From: Terriglobia bacterium
Lineage (GTDB): Bacteria; Acidobacteriota; Terriglobia; Bryobacterales; Bryobacteraceae
Assembly: GCA_021325235.1 (NCBI GenBank)
Contig: JAJPHN010000044.1
Coordinates: 1 to 64,000, forward strand
Direction of reading: 5' to 3'
DNA: 64,000 bases
Within the stretch, counting starts at the first letter, position 1, and every line of letters starts with the position of its first letter. This document shows positions 45,473 through 54,420 of the stretch, one piece after another. Below the pieces are notes generated by a model. The model did not search any database and was not told where the DNA came from. It saw only the letters and a list, made by a program, of their open reading frames with translations. Both the position numbers and the translations under genes were made by a program.

Positions 45473-48400
45473 TTAAACGTTGCCTTCCTTAGCTTCGAAT
45501 GCCTTGTAGCCGTGCTTGGTCTCCGGCTTGTTCTGGGCACGCGGCAGATCGCGATCCTTCTCGCGCGAGGGCAGCTTCTTCAGCTTGTAATGAGCTTTGC
45601 TGAGACGGCCCGGCTCAATCATCGCGGTAAAGGCCTTCGACTCCTGGATCGCAACATTCGGATCTGCGACGAAACCGATCAGATCGTTCGCCGCATCCCC
45701 GCGCACCAAGCCTTTCGTCGACCAGTGATAGGGGAGCCCGATCTGATGGAAAATTCGGCCCCGCATTCGTAGTGGCCGTATGCGCTCGGTCACGAGCACG
45801 CGCGCTTCGATTTCGCCTCGCATAGTGCGAATCGTTGCCCAGCCGCCGTTCTTCAAATTGCGCTCCATTGCCAGCTCCGGCGAGACCTCACAGAACATTT
45901 CGGGCTGTAACTCCGATAGCCATGAGAGCCAGCGCGACATCCCGCCTGCCGTATGATGCTCGGTGAGCCGGTACGTTGTCAACAGATACGGAAAGCGCGG
46001 ATCATCGAAGGGCTGGTGATACGGATTATCTTTGCGCAGCCATTCCATGCGTTCCGGATTGCATTGCTGCGGATAGAGCGGATTCGGCATTACCGATTCC
46101 TGCGGCTCATAATGCGTCGGTAGCGGACCATCCTGCAAGCCCGTCGGAGCAAAGATCCAGGCCTTTCCATCCGCCTGCATGACAAACGGATCGACTCCCG
46201 AAATCGTATCCTTTCCGCGTGCTTCCCTCGATGGACGATAGGAAGGCGGCCGCTCCACGATGAAGTCCGGGATATCGTAACCTTCCCAGCGCTGCTTCTG
46301 CGCATCCCACCAGACAAGCTTTTTGCGCTCCGACCATGGCCGGCCATCGGGATCGGCGGAGGCGCGGTTGTATAGAACACGGCGGTTGTGCGGCCACGCC
46401 CAGCCCCACTCCGGCGCTACCCAGTTCTGCTCCCAATGCGGTTTCCGCCGCGCCGCCTGATTCTCTCCATTCCGGTAAGCCCCCGAATAGATCCAGCAAC
46501 CGCAAGCGGTGGAACCGTCGTCCTTGAGCGAAGTGAAGCCTTCGACGGGCTTGCCGTCCGCCACGGTGTATCCGTTTATCTCATGCAGGACAGCCTCCGC
46601 ACTCGGCTCATTCAATATGCCTTCCGTCGGATAATCCCAGGTCAGATCCCGAATGGGCCAGTTGCGCGGCTGATCGTACTCATTCCGGTAAAGATTCTTA
46701 AGCCGTTGACCGAGTTTGAAAATGAAATCCAACTCGCTGCGGGTATCGCCCTTTGGCTCGATCGCTTTGTGGTGCCACTGCAATAGGCGCTGGGTGTTGG
46801 TGAAGCTGCCGTCCTTTTCCGTATGGGCGGCAGCCGGGAAGAAGAACACCTCGGTTGGAATCTCTTCCGGTTTCACCTCGCCGCGCACAACCTCAGGCGC
46901 ATCCCGCCAGAAATCGGCTGTTTCGGTGACCTGAAAATCGCGCACGACCAGCCAATCGAGCGCTCGCAGACCCTTCCTCTGCAACGCGCCATTCATCGAG
47001 CCGACACTCGGGTTCTCGCCCATGACGAAATAACCCTTCACCGAACCGTCCACCATGTCGACTACGGTGTTCATGTGCGAGTGATCGCCCGTTAGTGTCG
47101 GGAGATAGTCGTAGCACCAGTCGTTCTCTTCAGTCGCAGCCTCTCCGAACCAGGCCTTCATCAGCGAGATGAAGTATTTCCGATATTCTCCCCACCAGCC
47201 CGACGGCGATTCGTTGAGCTTCAGATACGTTTCGAGATCCACATCATGCTGTGCTTTGGGCATCGGCAGATAGCCAGGAAGGATGTTGTAGAGTGTCGGA
47301 ATGTCGGTCGATCCCTGAATCGACGCGTGACCGCGCAGCGCCAGGATTCCGCCGCCCGGCCGTCCCATGTTGCCGAGCAGCGACTGCACAATTGCCGCAG
47401 CGCGGATGAACTGGACACCCGTCGAGTGCTGTGTCCAGCCCACTGCATACACAAACGCTCCGGTGCGCTCGCGCCCGGAATTTTTGCAAAGCGTGTCCGC
47501 GACTCTGAGAAACAGCTCTTTCGAAATACCGCAGGCCTCTTCCACCATCTCCGGCGTATAGCGCGCATAGTGGCGCTTCAGGATCTGGAAGACACAGCGC
47601 GGATGCTGCAGCGTGGGATCTGTCTTCTCCGCCTGAATGGGCTGCCGCTGGATGGATTCGGCTTTCTTGCCTGCTTCCGATTCGCGCGCGCCACCAGCCG
47701 GCTCGGGATTTACGCCTTCGTACATCCAGGTACGCGTGTTGTACTGGCCTTTCTTTTCGTCCCAGCCGCTAAAGAATCCTTCGAGCTCTTCCGTGTCCCT
47801 GAAATCTTCGGTGATGATTGCCGCCGCGTTCGTATAGGTGACGACGTATTCCCTGAAATACTGCTCGGTCTCCAGGATGTGCCGGATGATTCCACCGAGG
47901 AAGACGATGTCGGAACCGGCACGTATCGGCACGTGCAGATTCGCAACCGCGCTGGTCCGTGTAAATCGCGGATCCACGTGGATGACCGTCGCGCCCCGCT
48001 CCCTCGCCTGCATCACCCAGCGAAACGCCACCGGATGGCACTCCGCCATGTTGGAGCCTTGAATCACAATCACATCAGAGTTGACGAGGTCACCGGGAAA
48101 ATCGGTGGCGCCGCCGCGTCCGAACGAGGTCCCCAAACTGGGAACCGTTGAAGAGTGTCAAATACGGGCCTGATTTTCTATCTGAACAATCCCCAGTGCC
48201 GTGAAGAGCTTCTTGATGAGATAGTTCTCTTCGTTGTCGAGCGTCGCTCCGCCCAGGTGAGCCATCGACATCGTGCGCCGGAGCGGCTTGCCCTCTTCGT
48301 CCTTGTCTTCCCAATGCTCGTCGCGCGCCTTCTTCATGCGTTCGGCCACCATGTCCATAGCGCGCTCGAGCGGAATCTTTTCCCACTCGGTGCCATACGG

Positions 48401-48706
48401 ACGCCTGTACAGAACATCGCTCACCCGGTGCGAGCCCGTTACGAGCTGAAAGGTCGCCGCGCCCTTGGGACAAAGGCATCCATGTGAGATCGGGGAGCGA
48501 GGATCACCTTCGAGATCGATGATCTTCCCGTTTTTCAGATAAACAAGCTGGCCACAACCGACCGCGCAATACGGGCAGACCGATGCGATGACCCGATCTG
48601 CTTTCGTGGTCCTCGCTTCGAGTTGTTCCGTTCGCTCCGAAGCGGCTGTACTTCCGAGACCGAGCACGTCGCCATTCTTCAACTGTTTGAGAACCGGCCA
48701 TTCCAT
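45473..48706 (-). CDS. fdhA: Formate dehydrogenase alpha subunit, selenocysteine-containing (UGA at 48158-48160)
   Basis: Reading the in-frame TGA at 48158-48160 as selenocysteine gives one 1077-residue molybdopterin formate dehydrogenase. The N-terminal part holds the 4Fe-4S site (Cys44, 47, 51, 77 in VCPYCAVGCG and GCLCPKG). Sec183 follows IENQARI and precedes HSSTVPSLGTSFGRG, exactly where FdnG and FdoG have Sec before a His. Downstream are the pterin domains, GDLVNSDVIVIQGSNMAECH, GWTQHSTGVQFIRAAAIVQ and the C-terminal MopD domain (VTERIRPLRMRGRIFHQIGL). No twin-arginine signal is present, so the catalytic side may be cytoplasmic, or the start lies elsewhere. A SECIS-like hairpin lies just past the UGA. 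Confidence 0.92.
48128..48160 (-). promoter_or_regulatory. UGA selenocysteine codon with SECIS-like hairpin
   Basis: After the TGA (48160-48158) and an 11-base spacer, GGTTCCC-AGTTT-GGGGACC (48146-48128) forms a 7-bp stem (one U-G pair) with a 5-base loop. Bacterial SECIS elements have a short stem-loop about 11 bases after UGA, recognised by SelB, so both spacing and size fit. SelA, SelB, SelC and SelD are not in the window and must be elsewhere. Confidence 0.8.
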
Positions 48707-48758
48707 CGCCAGTTAGATGCACAGGGCGGCGATGTGTCACACGTGAAGTTACGGACCT

Positions 48759-49694
48759 CTACTGCGGACCGCTCGCGCCCACGCCGCCGCCCTGCATTCC
48801 AACCAGCACCAATCCGGCAATGACCAGCGAAGTCGCAAGAGCTTTGGTCGCCAGTATCCAGGGGCGGAAGTCCTCGCGGAACCACGCCGGCCGCCAGCGC
48901 GTAATTGCATACGCGCCCAGGAAGACGATCACATAGCGAAGTCCGGAGATCGACTCCACTAGCGCCGGATTCGCGCGGCTCACTGCAAACACGACCAGAA
49001 ACGAGCCGACTCCGGCGATAAACCGGTTGATGAAGTACTGCGTTTTGCTCCGCGGCTCATCGGAACCGGAGTTGCGAACGATCTGACGCCGCCACGACGG
49101 GGGAACCAGCAGCGCCGTCGCACTCAGAAACGTCCCGATCGTGAAAAACACGTAACCGCTCACAAAGTTTGTCTGGTTGAAGACAGTCTTCTGGAGCACG
49201 TTCGTCATCCCAAAAGCCGCCGAAGCGATCAGGATTTTAGGCAGCATCTTGCGCAGGGAGCGCTTATCCGCGAAGAACATCACGAAACCGCCCGCGGTCA
49301 GAATTGAGAATCCCAGCAGCTGTCCGCCCAACGGCTTTCTCAGCAGCGGTATGCCGATGAGCGCGGTCGCCACCGGCGCAAAGCCTCCGATGGCGGCTAC
49401 TTCATCGGAGGCCTCGCCTGCCTTCAACGCCCAGTAGTAGAAGAAGGAAGCAACCAGATCGAGCGTGCCGGCAGCAAATGCGAGGCTCGCGACGCGGATG
49501 CCGGGCCAGCGGCAGCCGAAGGGAATGAGCACCAGACCAAACACGCTGATCGCTCCCAGCCAGAAAACGTACGAGACAAGATTCTGCGTGCCGCGCCTTT
49601 GCAGCAGCACTTTGTCCCAGACCAATGAGATTCCGATAAGTCCGTGCGCGACGATTGCAATCAGAATACCGTTCAGCGCAAATGCCGGGGTCAC
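48759..49694 (-). CDS. EamA/DMT-type membrane transporter
   Basis: A 311-residue protein with about ten membrane helices in two repeats: GILIAIVAHGLIGISLVWDK, SYVFWLGAISVFGLVLIPFG, VATALIGIPLLRKPLGGQL, FSILTAGGFVMFFADKRS and ILATKALATSLVIAGLVLVG. The (EamA)-type pattern fits drug/metabolite transporters; the substrate is unknown. The start is GTG at 49694, overlapping the upstream stop (GTGA), so it is coupled to the VKOR-like gene. It lies 52 bp before the formate dehydrogenase genes. Confidence 0.82.
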   Translation of the reverse strand: MTPAFALNGILIAIVAHGLIGISLVWDKVLLQRRGTQNLVSYVFWLGAISVFGLVLIPFGCRWPGIRVASLAFAAGTLDLVASFFYYWALKAGEASDEVAAIGGFAPVATALIGIPLLRKPLGGQLLGFSILTAGGFVMFFADKRSLRKMLPKILIASAAFGMTNVLQKTVFNQTNFVSGYVFFTIGTFLSATALLVPPSWRRQIVRNSGSDEPRSKTQYFINRFIAGVGSFLVVFAVSRANPALVESISGLRYVIVFLGAYAITRWRPAWFREDFRPWILATKALATSLVIAGLVLVGMQGGGVGASGPQ

Positions 49695-50086
49695 GGCCGA
49701 GTACGTGCCGCGAGGACGAGCGATACAACCGAAGCCGTTCCTGCCGCCAGCGAATAGATGGATAGTGCGTGTAGCCGGCGCCATCCAAAAATGCCGAAGC
49801 CCGCTGCCACCAGAGTGTCGAGAGCGGTTTTGGCAAACGTGAGGTGGCGCGCTCCGAGTTCGGCAAGTGCTGCTGTTGTGCCGTAGCTTGCCATCCCCAG
49901 AAGTCCATCGGGAACGCCGAAGAGGGCATACGCCTCGCGGGAACCATGCACTGTATCAGCGTCGAAAACCCCTCGTTTCGGTCCGGGCAAATGCTCGATC
50001 GCGCCAAGCTGGAAGGCCGTTACCATCCCGAGCACACCCACCGAAACAAGCGACAGCACGGCCACCGCGCGATTCGGCTCAGACAT
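49691..50086 (-). CDS. VKOR-like membrane protein lacking catalytic cysteines
   Basis: A 131-residue protein with four hydrophobic helices. YALFGVPDGLLGMASYG (about 53-69) matches the loop/helix of vitamin K epoxide reductase homologues (S.ya..fGiP..llG), and WRRLHALSIYSLAAGTASVV (102-121) aligns with the helix carrying the redox CxxC, here SIYS (Ser109, Ser112). No cysteine occurs anywhere in the protein. VKOR homologues reoxidise DsbA-like thiol oxidases using quinone, which this form cannot do by the usual chemistry. It overlaps the SDR gene by 8 bases and the transporter by 4. Family membership is by eye. Confidence 0.65.
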   Translation of the reverse strand: MSEPNRAVAVLSLVSVGVLGMVTAFQLGAIEHLPGPKRGVFDADTVHGSREAYALFGVPDGLLGMASYGTTAALAELGARHLTFAKTALDTLVAAGFGIFGWRRLHALSIYSLAAGTASVVSLVLAARTRP

Positions 50087-51089
50087 AGCGCTTCCAAAGA
50101 AACGTGCCGGCCGCGATCAGTCCGGCGAGCACCGCAGCCACCGGCGCCCGATGCAGATTAGCCCAGTTCTGCACGCTGTATGGCTTGGACGATGCGGTGA
50201 AAATACCATGCGCTGCGTAATCGCCCGGAACCGGCTCGAACAGGTTGTCGGGCCGGTCCGGCGAAACCGGGTCCGAGGTCTGCTGCGCGTCGTAGCCGTT
50301 CTTTGCCAGGTAACGATCGGCAAAACCGGGCGCCACGTCTTGTCCGTAAATCGCTACAGCCGTTGGAGCGCCGACGAATACTTCCCGGCGCCGGTGATGG
50401 GCTGCCCAGTAAACGGCGCGCGCGGCTACTTCCGGCTCAAAGATCGGCGGCACCGGCTGCGGATGACGCGGCAGCCGCGTGCGGCACCAGCTGAACTGCG
50501 GCGTATTCATGGCCGGCAGATGCACCACTGTGAGATGCACCTTGCTCTTCTGGTGAATCAGCTCGCAGCGCAGCGAATCAGTGAAACCCACGATCGCATG
50601 TTTCGCGCCGCAGTACGGCGATTGCAGCGGTATCGAACGATACGCCAGTGCGGATCCGATCTGCACAATCGTGCCACGATCGCGCGGCAGCATGCGTTTG
50701 ATTGCTGCCATCGTGCCATATACAAAGCCCAGATACGTGACTTCGGTCGCGCGTTTGAATTCGGCGGGCGTGATCTCGTGAAAAGGCGCAAAGATGGTGG
50801 TCATCGCGTCATTGATCCAGACGTCCAATGGTCCGAATGCATCTTCCAGTTGCTGAGCAGCGCTTTCGACCGCGTCCGCATCCGCCACATCCAGCGGAAG
50901 CACCAGGGCCCGTCCTCCGCAGGCCTCCACTTCCGCTTTGGCTGCTTCAAGGCGTGCCCGATCTCGCGAAATCAGCCCGATCGAAGCGCGCCCCCGCGCA
51001 AATTCCCGCACAATTGCGCGCCCCACACCGGCTCCCGCGCCCGTCACCATCACGACTTCCGGCTGATTCACCTCGCCATCGCCTCCCAT
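50079..51089 (-). CDS. Short-chain dehydrogenase/reductase with C-terminal membrane helix
   Basis: A 336-residue SDR: VVMVTGAGAGVGRAIVREF (TGxxxGxG cofactor loop), LPLDVADADAV, WINDAMTTIFAPF (NNA variant as NDA), and the catalytic Ser/Tyr/Lys in IGSALAYRSIPLQSPYCGAK. After about residue 250 comes a non-SDR extension ending in a hydrophobic stretch APVAAVLAGLIAAGTFLWKR, a likely C-terminal anchor. Substrate unknown. The ATG 51089 is usual, but GTG 51071 (VNQPEVVMVTG) has a better-placed GGGAGG. It is the third gene of the minus-strand run. Confidence 0.9.
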   Translation of the reverse strand: MGGDGEVNQPEVVMVTGAGAGVGRAIVREFARGRASIGLISRDRARLEAAKAEVEACGGRALVLPLDVADADAVESAAQQLEDAFGPLDVWINDAMTTIFAPFHEITPAEFKRATEVTYLGFVYGTMAAIKRMLPRDRGTIVQIGSALAYRSIPLQSPYCGAKHAIVGFTDSLRCELIHQKSKVHLTVVHLPAMNTPQFSWCRTRLPRHPQPVPPIFEPEVAARAVYWAAHHRRREVFVGAPTAVAIYGQDVAPGFADRYLAKNGYDAQQTSDPVSPDRPDNLFEPVPGDYAAHGIFTASSKPYSVQNWANLHRAPVAAVLAGLIAAGTFLWKRYV

Positions 51090-51116
51090 TTGGAGGATGC
51101 AGAATCCGCCGCCGCG

Positions 51117-51779
51117 TTACGCGGAATGCTGTGCGAGTAGCTGCTGAACTTCTTCGTCGGTGGTCTGTGAAAAATCCTCGTACCAGCTGCCGACCGCGAA
51201 AAATGGAGAGGGCGTAGCCACGCAGACCACACGATCGGCGCAGCGTTCGAGTTCGCGGCCGGTTTCACGCGCCGCAACCGGCACGGCAACAATGATTACC
51301 GCCGGGTGTTGCTCGCGCACGGCCAGGCACGCTGCCCGCATGCTTGCTCCCGTAGCCAGCCCATCATCTACCAGCACAATCGTTCGATCGGTGAGGTGCG
51401 CTGCCGCACGGCCGCCGCAATAAAACTGCTCTCGGCGGTGGAGTTCGATCCGTTCGCGCGCCGTGAGTTGTTCGAGTACGGTCTCCGAGAGATCCACTTC
51501 GCGTATCAAATCTTCATTCAGTACACGAATGCCGCCGCTCGCGATGGCTCCAATCGCCAGCTCTTCCTGACCAGGCAGGCCGATCTTGCGCACGATAAAC
51601 ACATCGAGCTCGGCAGCGAGAGCTTCGGCGACCTCGTATCCGACCGGCACGCCTCCACGCGGTAGCGCCAGGACCAGTACATCCCGCGCAGGCACGTACT
51701 CACGTACGCACTCGGCCAGTTTTCGTCCGGCATCGCGACGATCCTTGAATATCGGGTTGGGGCGGAATTTCGAAAACAT
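51117..51779 (-). CDS. Phosphoribosyltransferase family protein
   Basis: A 220-residue type I PRTase-fold protein: LVLALPRGGVPVGYEVAEAL (N-terminal strand/PPi loop), AIASGGIRVLNEDLIREVDL and the PRPP loop VLVDDGLATGASMRAACLAV. C-terminal FAVGSWYEDFSQTTDEEV is characteristic of the stand-alone family often fused to dienelactone-hydrolase-like domains. No base substrate can be given. Start at ATG 51779 (MFSKFRPNP), 5 bp after the previous stop. Confidence 0.9.
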   Translation of the reverse strand: MFSKFRPNPIFKDRRDAGRKLAECVREYVPARDVLVLALPRGGVPVGYEVAEALAAELDVFIVRKIGLPGQEELAIGAIASGGIRVLNEDLIREVDLSETVLEQLTARERIELHRREQFYCGGRAAAHLTDRTIVLVDDGLATGASMRAACLAVREQHPAVIIVAVPVAARETGRELERCADRVVCVATPSPFFAVGSWYEDFSQTTDEEVQQLLAQHSA

Positions 51780-51784
51780 CTTCG

Positions 51785-53275
51785 TCAGGGCGCAAGACAC
51801 TCGAAGCGAATGCGGTGCTGTCTATTCACCAGGTTCCAGCGTTCAACCGCACCCGTTGACAACGCCGCGCTCCTTAGCACTCCCGCGGATTCGAGGTGGT
51901 CGAGCGCGCTCGTCTCGAAACAGACCGGCACGTGCGAATTGCTGATGGCGTTTTGCAGCCACTCCGCTCCTGCTTTTGGCGGCAGGGATGTCCACACACG
52001 TCCCGGCGCGAAATACTCGAGATACCAGTCGTCTGAATCGAGGCTTGAGTAGTAAACCTTTGTACCGGGCGGCAGTTGACGGTCCAGCGTTCTCGCGAAA
52101 TTCAGTACGGGGTCGGCTGCCGGCTGGGCATGGGGAAAAATGAACGCTGAGAAATTCCACGCTGCAACGCCCGCTGCCAAGGCCGAGAAGGCGGCTGCTC
52201 GTGTTGTACGCCATTCGCTCTTAGAGATCCATACACAGATGATCAAAACCAGCGGCGGCCACAGATAGAGTTTGTGGAAAGCCGCTCCCGGCTCCCACCA
52301 GGCCAGAAACAGCGCATAGATTCCAATCCAGGCCAGCAGTACGACCCAGATCCGCCGCTCCGGTTTTATTGCCGTCTCTGGTTGCCGCCGCCGGAAAAGC
52401 CAAATCGCCAGAATCAATGCGCCGAGGCACAGTGCAAAGCCAAGATAAACGGGCAGAGACAAGAAGCTGCGCACCAGCGCCAAGCGTCCACCGAGAAACA
52501 ACTTGAGATAACTCGCAAAATACGAACCGACTACACTTACGAGCGAATGCCCCGGCTGCCAGTCCTTGGATTGCGTTAAGATCCAGGACGCCAGCGTCGG
52601 CGCCGACGTATGATCCACTTGCGCATATGCGAGCGCATACGCGATCAGAATCAGGCATGCGCTCGCCGTCACGTAAGCGCCGGCCATCCAGAACCGTTTC
52701 CCTCTCGGCCATACGGAACAAAGCACGATCGCGCAGACTGCCGGCACACACATAAACACCGCCAGTTCGTGAAACATCATGGCGATGACGAAGCAGATTC
52801 CTGAAGCAATGACTCTGGGCGGATCCTTGAGCAGCAGATAAATCGCTGCCGTCGCGAAGAGAACTGACACGATGTAGCTGTTCGCATCGGTTGAAAATTT
52901 CCACCAGGTCGCGCCGAAGGCGAACAGCTCCAAAGAGAACATTGCGATTCTACGCGATCCGGTTAGCTTGCGTGCGAAAACAAAAACCAGCGATGCTGTC
53001 ACGGCGCTGGCCACTATGTTCAACCCTTGCAGGATCGAGATCGCGCGTCCATGAAATCCCAGCACCGAGGCGAGACGAAACAGCAGATATCCAACCGCGT
53101 TGTAGAAAAGGTGGTTGGGATGGAACAGGACTGCTTTCGAGAACTCTCCCGTTGCAGCTTTCTCGATATAGAGCGAAAACAGCACGCCGTCCCAGTAATA
53201 GGTGCGGGTCGCGAAACCGATGTAAAGCGCCACAATGAGCGCGGTAAGCAGGAGGCGCGTTCTCGCCGGGGCCAT
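51785..53275 (-). CDS. Polytopic membrane protein, GT39/GT-C-like
   Basis: A 496-residue protein with about ten membrane helices and a soluble C-terminal domain. It begins MAPARTRLLLTALIVALYIG; the first loop has YYWDGVLFSLYIEKAATG with an Asp after two aromatics, where GT-C glycosyltransferases keep a catalytic Asp, and LFHPNHLFYNAVGYLLF is similar to their re-entrant region. The soluble tail (LPPGTKVYYSSLDSDDWYLE, APGRVWTSLPPKAGAEWL) may bind substrate. Assignment to GT-C is tentative. GGAG lies 4 bases before the ATG 53275. It is the first gene of the minus-strand run. Confidence 0.72.
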   Translation of the reverse strand: MAPARTRLLLTALIVALYIGFATRTYYWDGVLFSLYIEKAATGEFSKAVLFHPNHLFYNAVGYLLFRLASVLGFHGRAISILQGLNIVASAVTASLVFVFARKLTGSRRIAMFSLELFAFGATWWKFSTDANSYIVSVLFATAAIYLLLKDPPRVIASGICFVIAMMFHELAVFMCVPAVCAIVLCSVWPRGKRFWMAGAYVTASACLILIAYALAYAQVDHTSAPTLASWILTQSKDWQPGHSLVSVVGSYFASYLKLFLGGRLALVRSFLSLPVYLGFALCLGALILAIWLFRRRQPETAIKPERRIWVVLLAWIGIYALFLAWWEPGAAFHKLYLWPPLVLIICVWISKSEWRTTRAAAFSALAAGVAAWNFSAFIFPHAQPAADPVLNFARTLDRQLPPGTKVYYSSLDSDDWYLEYFAPGRVWTSLPPKAGAEWLQNAISNSHVPVCFETSALDHLESAGVLRSAALSTGAVERWNLVNRQHRIRFECLAP

Positions 53276-53364
53276 CTCGCTCCATTTTCCGCCATACAAA
53301 CGAATTGGCGAAGAAAAAGCGTAACAAGCCGCTTCCGGCGGAGTCCAGAGAATGAGGAAAGACA

Positions 53365-53760
53365 ATGCCTGCAGTAGAAGAACTCGAGAAAGACGAGATG
53401 ATGCGACATCTCATGAACGCGCTGGAGCAGGGCCGGGACATTGGCCACTACGGCCGTCTGGTCTTCGCGCTCGGCGCACGCCATTTCATGAGCCCGGATG
53501 AACTGCTCCAGTGGCTAACGAAAGACAGAGATTGCGACGAACAGAAAGCCCGGCTGCTGATCACGCAGGTGGAGCAGCGCAACTACAATCCGCCGCGCCG
53601 GGAACGTGTTCTTGAGTGGATGGAAAAACAGGGGTTCCCGATCTGTCCGAATCCCGAAGATCCGGATTCCTGCAATCTCTACAAGAGCTTCGAATTTCCG
53701 CACGAAGTCTACGAACACATCGGCAGCTACCGCGAGCAGAAGGCCGAATCGGAATCCTGA
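53365..53760 (+). CDS. Conserved-looking hypothetical protein upstream of ruvAB
   Basis: A 131-residue hydrophilic protein I do not recognise. It is helical to about 85 (MMRHLMNALEQGRDIGHYGR, PDELLQWLTKDRDCDEQKAR) and then has FPICPNPEDPDSCNLYKSFE followed by FPHEVYEHIGSY, where two cysteines sit 9 residues apart in a Pro/Asp-rich loop, possibly a metal or disulphide site. GAGGAAAG 4-11 bases before the ATG is a strong ribosome-binding site, and coding bias looks normal. It precedes ruvA by 46 bp, where ruvC would often stand. Confidence 0.8.
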   Translation: MPAVEELEKDEMMRHLMNALEQGRDIGHYGRLVFALGARHFMSPDELLQWLTKDRDCDEQKARLLITQVEQRNYNPPRRERVLEWMEKQGFPICPNPEDPDSCNLYKSFEFPHEVYEHIGSYREQKAESES

Positions 53761-53806
53761 GCGGCTAGCATTCGGTCGCTATGCTAGGGCTAGTACCAAC
53801 GGCCGA

Positions 53807-54409
53807 ATGATAGGTCATCTGCGGGGAACGATTCTCGAGAAACATCCAAACGAAGCCATAGTGGAAGCGGGCGGCGTCGGGTATGCCGTTCAGATTCCGA
53901 TCTCGACCTACACAACACTGCCCGACGCCGGCTCGAGTGTGGCGCTCCGCGTTCATACCCACGTCCGCGAGGATGCACTCGTGCTATTCGGCTTCGCTAC
54001 GCGGCTCGAGCAGACCGTGTTCGAAAGGTTGATTTCGGTCAGCGGAATCGGCCCCAAGCTCGCGATTACGGTCCTCTCCGGACTGGCGACGGCCGACCTC
54101 ATTGGCGCAATTCGGTCGGGGGACGTAGCAAAGCTGGTGCGCATTCCAGGTGTGGGTAAGAAGACTGCCGAACGCATCGTCCTCGAGCTTAAAGAGAAAC
54201 TGATCGGTATTGGACCGCCCGAAACGCCAGCCACTGCTGCGCCGGTTGCGGCCCATTTTTCCGCGCTCGAAGAAGATGTTCTCTCGGCTTTGCAGAACCT
54301 CGGCTGTTCGCGTGCTGCCGCTGAACAGGCCATCCGCAAAGTTGCCGAACGCGGCGCTCCCGACGACTTCGAGTCTTACTTCCGCGCCGCCATGGCGCAG
54401 GTGCGGTAA
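53807..54409 (+). CDS. ruvA: Holliday junction ATP-dependent DNA helicase subunit RuvA
   Basis: The 200-residue protein starts at ATG 53807: MIGHLRGTILEKHPNEAIVE. Domain I is an OB fold, domain II has two HhH motifs (LISVSGIGPKLAITVLSGL and LVRIPGVGKKTAERIVLELK), and the C-terminal domain III (EEDVLSALQNLGCSRAAAEQ) binds RuvB. It holds Holliday junctions for branch migration. ruvB follows 11 bp later; ruvC is not adjacent. Confidence 0.97.
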   Translation: MIGHLRGTILEKHPNEAIVEAGGVGYAVQIPISTYTTLPDAGSSVALRVHTHVREDALVLFGFATRLEQTVFERLISVSGIGPKLAITVLSGLATADLIGAIRSGDVAKLVRIPGVGKKTAERIVLELKEKLIGIGPPETPATAAPVAAHFSALEEDVLSALQNLGCSRAAAEQAIRKVAERGAPDDFESYFRAAMAQVR

Positions 54410-54420
54410 CGTGAAAGCCG

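Noticed and set aside
45473-48706. Formate dehydrogenase alpha as two genes or a nonsense pseudogene
   Set aside because: The TGA is at the conserved Sec site, followed by a SECIS-like hairpin, and both halves are intact.
50079-51089. SDR extension read as a fusion to the VKOR-like gene
   Set aside because: The frames differ and overlap by only 8 bases; they are separate coupled genes.
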